Positions 32,838 to 35,268 of a stretch of DNA of 35,268 bases are shown here, piece by piece (within the stretch, counting starts at the first letter, position 1; each line of letters begins with the position of its first letter). Below the pieces are notes generated by a model, which saw only the letters and a list, made by a program, of their open reading frames with translations, was not told the DNA's origin and made no database searches. The translations under genes were made by a program, and so were the position numbers. The stretch comes from an uncultured Lachnospiraceae bacterium (GTDB lineage Bacteria; Bacillota; Clostridia; Lachnospirales; Lachnospiraceae), in NCBI GenBank assembly GCA_947575805.1, contig CANPOY010000032.1, positions 1-35,268 on the forward strand, given 5' to 3'.

Positions 32838-33776
32838 TTACCTCTGACCGTTTCTCTCGAATACCCGCAGCTTGGCGCTCTTGGAACGACTGTTCTCCAG
32901 AAGCTCCTGCTCTGACGGCAGAATCGCCTTTTTCGTCACTACCCTTCCCATGGAAACCTTTCCGCATACGCAGACCGGAAAGTCCGAAGGACAGGTACAG
33001 GGATTCTCATTCTTCCTGAACAGGTTCTTTACAATGCGATCCTCCAGAGAATGAAAGGTAATAACACATAACCTCCCGCTCGGATTCAGCATTTGAATAA
33101 AATCATCCAGGGAATCCTTAAGCACCTCCAGCTCCTTGTTGCATTCAATACGGATGGCCTGAAAGGTCTGCCTGGAAGGGTGCCCGTTCTGCCTCATCTT
33201 TGCAGGTATGGCCGCCCTGATAATTTCATTCAGTTCATATGTAGTTTCAACGGGCTTGTCCGCCCTGGTTTTCACAATGTGCTTTGCAATATTCTTTGCG
33301 AATTTTTCTTCCCCGTAATCCCTGATAATACGGTACAGGTCGCTCTCGGAATACTTATTTACGATTTCTCCTGCCGTCAGGGACTGCCTCCTGTCCATCC
33401 TCATATCCAACGGTGCGTCATAACGATAGGAAAAGCCCCTTTCTTCCGTGTCCAGCTGATAGGAGGAAACCCCCAGATCAAGCAGGATCCCATCCACCTT
33501 CTCTACTCCCTCACCGCTAAGGGCCGCCCGCATATTACAGTAATTGTTCCGCAGAATCGTCACCTTGTCCGCAAAAGGAGCCAGCCGCGACCATGCAGCC
33601 CGGATTGCCGCGTCGTCCTGATCAATCCCGTAGAAATGACCCGCGGCAAGCCTGCTGCACACCTGAAAGGCATGTCCGCCGCCTCCCAGCGTACCGTCCA
33701 CATAAATACCGTCCGGCTTCACATGAAGTTGTTCGATGGTCTCCGCCAACAGCACGGAATAATGATTAAAATCCAT
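32838..33776 (-). CDS. rsmH: 16S rRNA (cytosine1402-N4)-methyltransferase RsmH (MraW)
   Basis: The 312-residue SAM-dependent enzyme methylates N4 of C1402 in the 16S rRNA P site. The N-terminus has [13 protein letters not shown] and the SAM-binding [11 protein letters not shown] (26-36); [13 protein letters not shown] and [15 protein letters not shown] follow, and [12 protein letters not shown] lies in the C-terminal half. These are diagnostic for RsmH. The ATG at 33776 has AGGAG 6 nt upstream, and mraZ ends 9 bp before it, the standard start of dcw clusters. Confidence 0.98.
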   Translation of the reverse strand: MDFNHYSVLLAETIEQLHVKPDGIYVDGTLGGGGHAFQVCSRLAAGHFYGIDQDDAAIRAAWSRLAPFADKVTILRNNYCNMRAALSGEGVEKVDGILLDLGVSSYQLDTEERGFSYRYDAPLDMRMDRRQSLTAGEIVNKYSESDLYRIIRDYGEEKFAKNIAKHIVKTRADKPVETTYELNEIIRAAIPAKMRQNGHPSRQTFQAIRIECNKELEVLKDSLDDFIQMLNPSGRLCVITFHSLEDRIVKNLFRKNENPCTCPSDFPVCVCGKVSMGRVVTKKAILPSEQELLENSRSKSAKLRVFERNGQR

Positions 33777-33785
33777 ATCAGGCTC

Positions 33786-34217
33786 CTAAATCGTCAGCCC
33801 CAGGTTGATCATTCCTTCCGAAATCTTGTTGATGTCCACCTGCTCGCTGTTCTCGTTCCACTTCTCCAGACTCCAGATTTCAATGCGCCCGCCCATTCCG
33901 GCAAGCACCACATCCTTTTCCAGACCCGCAAACTCCCTCAGATCCTGGGGCATCAGAATACGCCCCTGCTTGTCCACCGTCACATACTGTGCACCCGAAA
34001 GAAAGAACCTCGCAAACTGCCTGGCCTCAACATTGATCAATGGCAGCGATGCCAGCTTTTCTTCGAAGGTTTTCCAGTCATCCACTGCATACACAAATAA
34101 GCAGCCGTCCATTCCCTTGGATACCACGAACTCATCTCCCAGGATTTCGCGGTACTTTGAGGGAATGCTCAATCTGCCCTTTGGGTCGATTGTATGATTG
34201 TACCTGCCCATGAACAA
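33786..34217 (-). CDS. mraZ: Transcriptional regulator and dcw repressor MraZ
   Basis: The 143-residue protein has two SpoVT/AbrB-like MraZ repeats: FMGRYNHTIDPKGRLSIPSK at the N-terminus and ARFFLSGAQYVTVDKQGRIL in the second half, each with the DxxGR core. MraZ forms a ring-shaped oligomer that binds TGGG-type direct repeats before its own gene and represses the dcw cluster. The start is a TTG at 34217, about 7 nt after GGTGGTG; it gives the conserved N-terminus MFMG. TGGGA repeats lie at 34273-34308, consistent with autoregulation. Confidence 0.95.
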   Translation of the reverse strand: MFMGRYNHTIDPKGRLSIPSKYREILGDEFVVSKGMDGCLFVYAVDDWKTFEEKLASLPLINVEARQFARFFLSGAQYVTVDKQGRILMPQDLREFAGLEKDVVLAGMGGRIEIWSLEKWNENSEQVDINKISEGMINLGLTI

Positions 34218-34272
34218 AAGCAATCACCACCAGTCCTAAAAGATGAGTCTGCTGTACTTTTATGGCATTCTA

Positions 34273-34308
34273 TCCCACTTTTTGGGTTTTGATGCCATAT
34301 TCATCCCA
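34273..34308 (-). promoter_or_regulatory. MraZ-box-like direct repeats
   Basis: On the minus strand GTGGGAT occurs twice with TGGGA starts 31 bp apart (34304-34308 and 34273-34277), three helical turns. Each is followed by a TGG/TGCCA-like element. They lie just downstream of the predicted start site, a position suited to repression by MraZ. Confidence 0.6.
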
Positions 34309-34319
34309 CTTTTAAATAG

Positions 34320-34348
34320 ATTTTAAACTATTATTAAAAATTTGACAA
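34320..34348 (-). promoter_or_regulatory. Promoter of the dcw operon
   Basis: TTGTCA (34343-34348) and TAAAAT (34320-34325) are 17 bp apart on the minus strand, with a transcription start expected near 34313 and a leader of about 95 nt to mraZ. Confidence 0.7.
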
Positions 34349-34373
34349 GCACTATTTTATGACGAAGCCGCAC

Positions 34374-34409
34374 AAAAAAGCGCCCTGCAGGCATTCTGCA
34401 AGACGCTTT
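34374..34409 (-). terminator. Terminator downstream of the phosphatase gene
   Basis: In minus-strand RNA a 14-bp stem (AAAGCGUCUUGCAG with CUGCAGGGCGCUUU) pairs fully if two G-U pairs are allowed, followed by six T. On the plus strand the same positions give mismatches, so the orientation is clear. It separates the phosphatase transcript from the dcw promoter. Confidence 0.85.
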
Positions 34410-34514
34410 CTGCTTATAACCACAACATGTAGTATGTGGTTCGTTTTACTCAAAGCATATCTATGCTTTTAATAAAAATATATTTTTGTAAATCTTTATT
34501 AATATCTTTACCTT

Positions 34515-34628
34515 TTATGGGCAATCCGGCAGACAGCCAAACCCATTGTTTCTGTTGATTTTACTTCTATCTATTTTACTTTTGTCCATTTTGCTTCTGT
34601 TGATTTCATCCAGCTTACTGCGGAACAT
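34515..34628 (-). CDS. Small ORF (37 residues) overlapping the phosphatase stop codon
   Basis: The start ATG shares its A with the phosphatase stop (TAATG), a common reinitiation arrangement. The basic 37-residue product starts MFRSKLDEINRSKMDKSK, continues with (K/R)SKI(D/N)-type repeats and ends in GFGCLPDCP. The repeats are encoded by a degenerate 15-bp tandem repeat. There is no separate ribosome site nearby. It may be a real short gene, a former C-terminal extension of the phosphatase cut off by a stop, or chance. No function can be assigned. Confidence 0.4.
   Translation of the reverse strand: MFRSKLDEINRSKMDKSKIDRSKINRNNGFGCLPDCP
34544..34603 (-). repeat. Degenerate 15-bp tandem repeat, four units
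   Basis: On the plus strand four consecutive 15-mers share a TTTTrCTTyTGTyyA-like pattern (34544, 34559, 34574, 34589). The period equals five codons and falls in frame in the small ORF 34515-34628. Confidence 0.7.
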
Positions 34629-35095
34629 TAGTTTCGGGTAAGGTACTCCAACAGGGATCTACAGCCCAGCTCAATATCCCTGTAAGCCCTGTCAAAATCC
34701 CCAGAATACCAAGGGTCGGAAATATCCTGTTCCATATCGGCAAAGGAAAGCAGCTTGAATACCTTTCCCTCCGGGTCACCTCCCAGAATACGCCCCATAT
34801 TGCGGATATTGGCACTGTCCATGCCAATAAGGAAATTATATTTAGCATAGTCCGCCTTTGTCAGCTGTACCGCCCTCTTTCCGTCGCAGTTGATGCCGTA
34901 CTCCGCCAGCTTGGCCCTGGCAGGCGGGTAGACAGGATTACCGATCCCGTTCCATATTTCTTCCGTGCTGGTAGCAGCGGAAGAAATATGGAAGTTATCT
35001 GCCAGGTGCTGCTTTTGCACCATGTCCTTAAATATGAATTCTGCCATGGGGGAACGGCAGATGTTGCCGTGGCACACGAATAAAATTTTTATCAT
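34628..35095 (-). CDS. Low-molecular-weight protein tyrosine phosphatase
   Basis: The 155-residue phosphatase has the complete P-loop CHGNICRS (Cys8 nucleophile, Arg14) at the N-terminus and the general-acid aspartate in DISDPWYSGDFD near residue 124. Length is typical. Bacterial members dephosphorylate tyrosine kinases of capsule synthesis or arginine- and tyrosine-phosphorylated proteins. No partner kinase is in the window, so the substrate is open. The ATG at 35095 has AAGGAG 10 nt upstream. It is transcribed toward the dcw cluster and ends at the terminator 34374-34409. Confidence 0.95.
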   Translation of the reverse strand: MIKILFVCHGNICRSPMAEFIFKDMVQKQHLADNFHISSAATSTEEIWNGIGNPVYPPARAKLAEYGINCDGKRAVQLTKADYAKYNFLIGMDSANIRNMGRILGGDPEGKVFKLLSFADMEQDISDPWYSGDFDRAYRDIELGCRSLLEYLTRN

Positions 35096-35193
35096 CTATT
35101 TTTAGCTCCTTGCATGAGTTGGATTATCGTGGTTTTTCTTGATTTTTGGGCGTTCCCAAGCTTTCAGGATTTTTCAGGCTCATTCGGTTTTTT

Positions 35194-35226
35194 GGCATAT
35201 CTTGGCTTATCCCGGCATATGTTGGC
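35194..35226. repeat. Two 13-bp direct repeats, 20-bp period
   Basis: GGCATATCTTGGC (35194-35206) and GGCATATGTTGGC (35214-35226) differ at one base and lie about 100-130 bp upstream of the phosphatase gene. The spacing is two helical turns, so a dimeric regulator could bind. The stretch 35096-35268 contains no gene. Confidence 0.5.
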
Positions 35227-35268
35227 GCTGAAAAGTAGTAAAAAAAGTAGTAAATTGAAAATTTGTAC

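Noticed and set aside
33093..34100. Long plus-strand open frame of 335 codons over rsmH and mraZ
   Set aside because: It is antisense to two unmistakable genes, has no ribosome site or domain, and its composition (many His, Pro, Arg) is typical of a shadow frame.

Overview
The window looks like a chromosome segment of a spore-forming Clostridia, most likely a Lachnospiraceae member. It carries sporulation genes (spoIIGA, sigE, sigG, a spoVB-like flippase, a ymxH-like gene), a Gram-positive division and cell-wall (dcw) cluster, Clostridia-style two-component systems and mid-range GC. No tRNA, rRNA, CRISPR array, insertion sequence or phage gene was seen. The assignment rests on protein and gene-order recognition only.

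Layout. Positions 1-9900 hold housekeeping genes: a corrinoid adenosyltransferase and an SSB-like protein (-), the GTPase TypA/BipA (+), a BceRS-like two-component pair behind a cysteine desulfurase (-), a SpoVB-like flippase (+), nrdR and ymxH (-) and sigG (+). Positions 9990-19511 form an accessory block on the minus strand: three overlapping ABC exporter genes, the first with a broken ATPase domain; a soluble GHKL kinase with a LytTR regulator; a VanZ-family protein; a small unknown gene; and a GT-C-like membrane protein. Positions 19574-34217 are the sporulation and dcw core, transcribed leftward: mraZ, rsmH, ftsL, two class B PBPs, mraY, murD, ftsW/spoVE, murA, divIB, ftsZ, spoIIGA, sigE. 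A low-molecular-weight tyrosine phosphatase and a tiny overlapping ORF close the right end.

How the genes fit together. The dcw genes make lipid II precursors (MurA, MurD, MraY), polymerise and crosslink septal peptidoglycan (FtsW and the PBPs) and build the divisome (FtsL, DivIB, FtsZ). spoIIGA-sigE switches on the mother-cell programme from a promoter that resembles the classic Spo0A-activated spoIIG promoter, with a 21-bp spacer and two 0A boxes. murG is missing from its usual place after ftsW.

The parts most worth a second look are in the accessory block. (a) It separates sigE from sigG, which are adjacent in many endospore formers, and sigG is inverted. (b) The 256-bp gap before the ABC operon holds two diverged copies of a 74-bp module, each a hairpin followed at a fixed distance by a promoter. 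They may control the exporters and a short RNA. (c) The first ABC protein has lost Walker A, the signature motif and Walker B yet keeps a tightly overlapping frame. (d) A duplicated promoter and a 3' gene remnant suggest that the GT-C-like gene was once duplicated and the second copy replaced by the small gene and vanZ.
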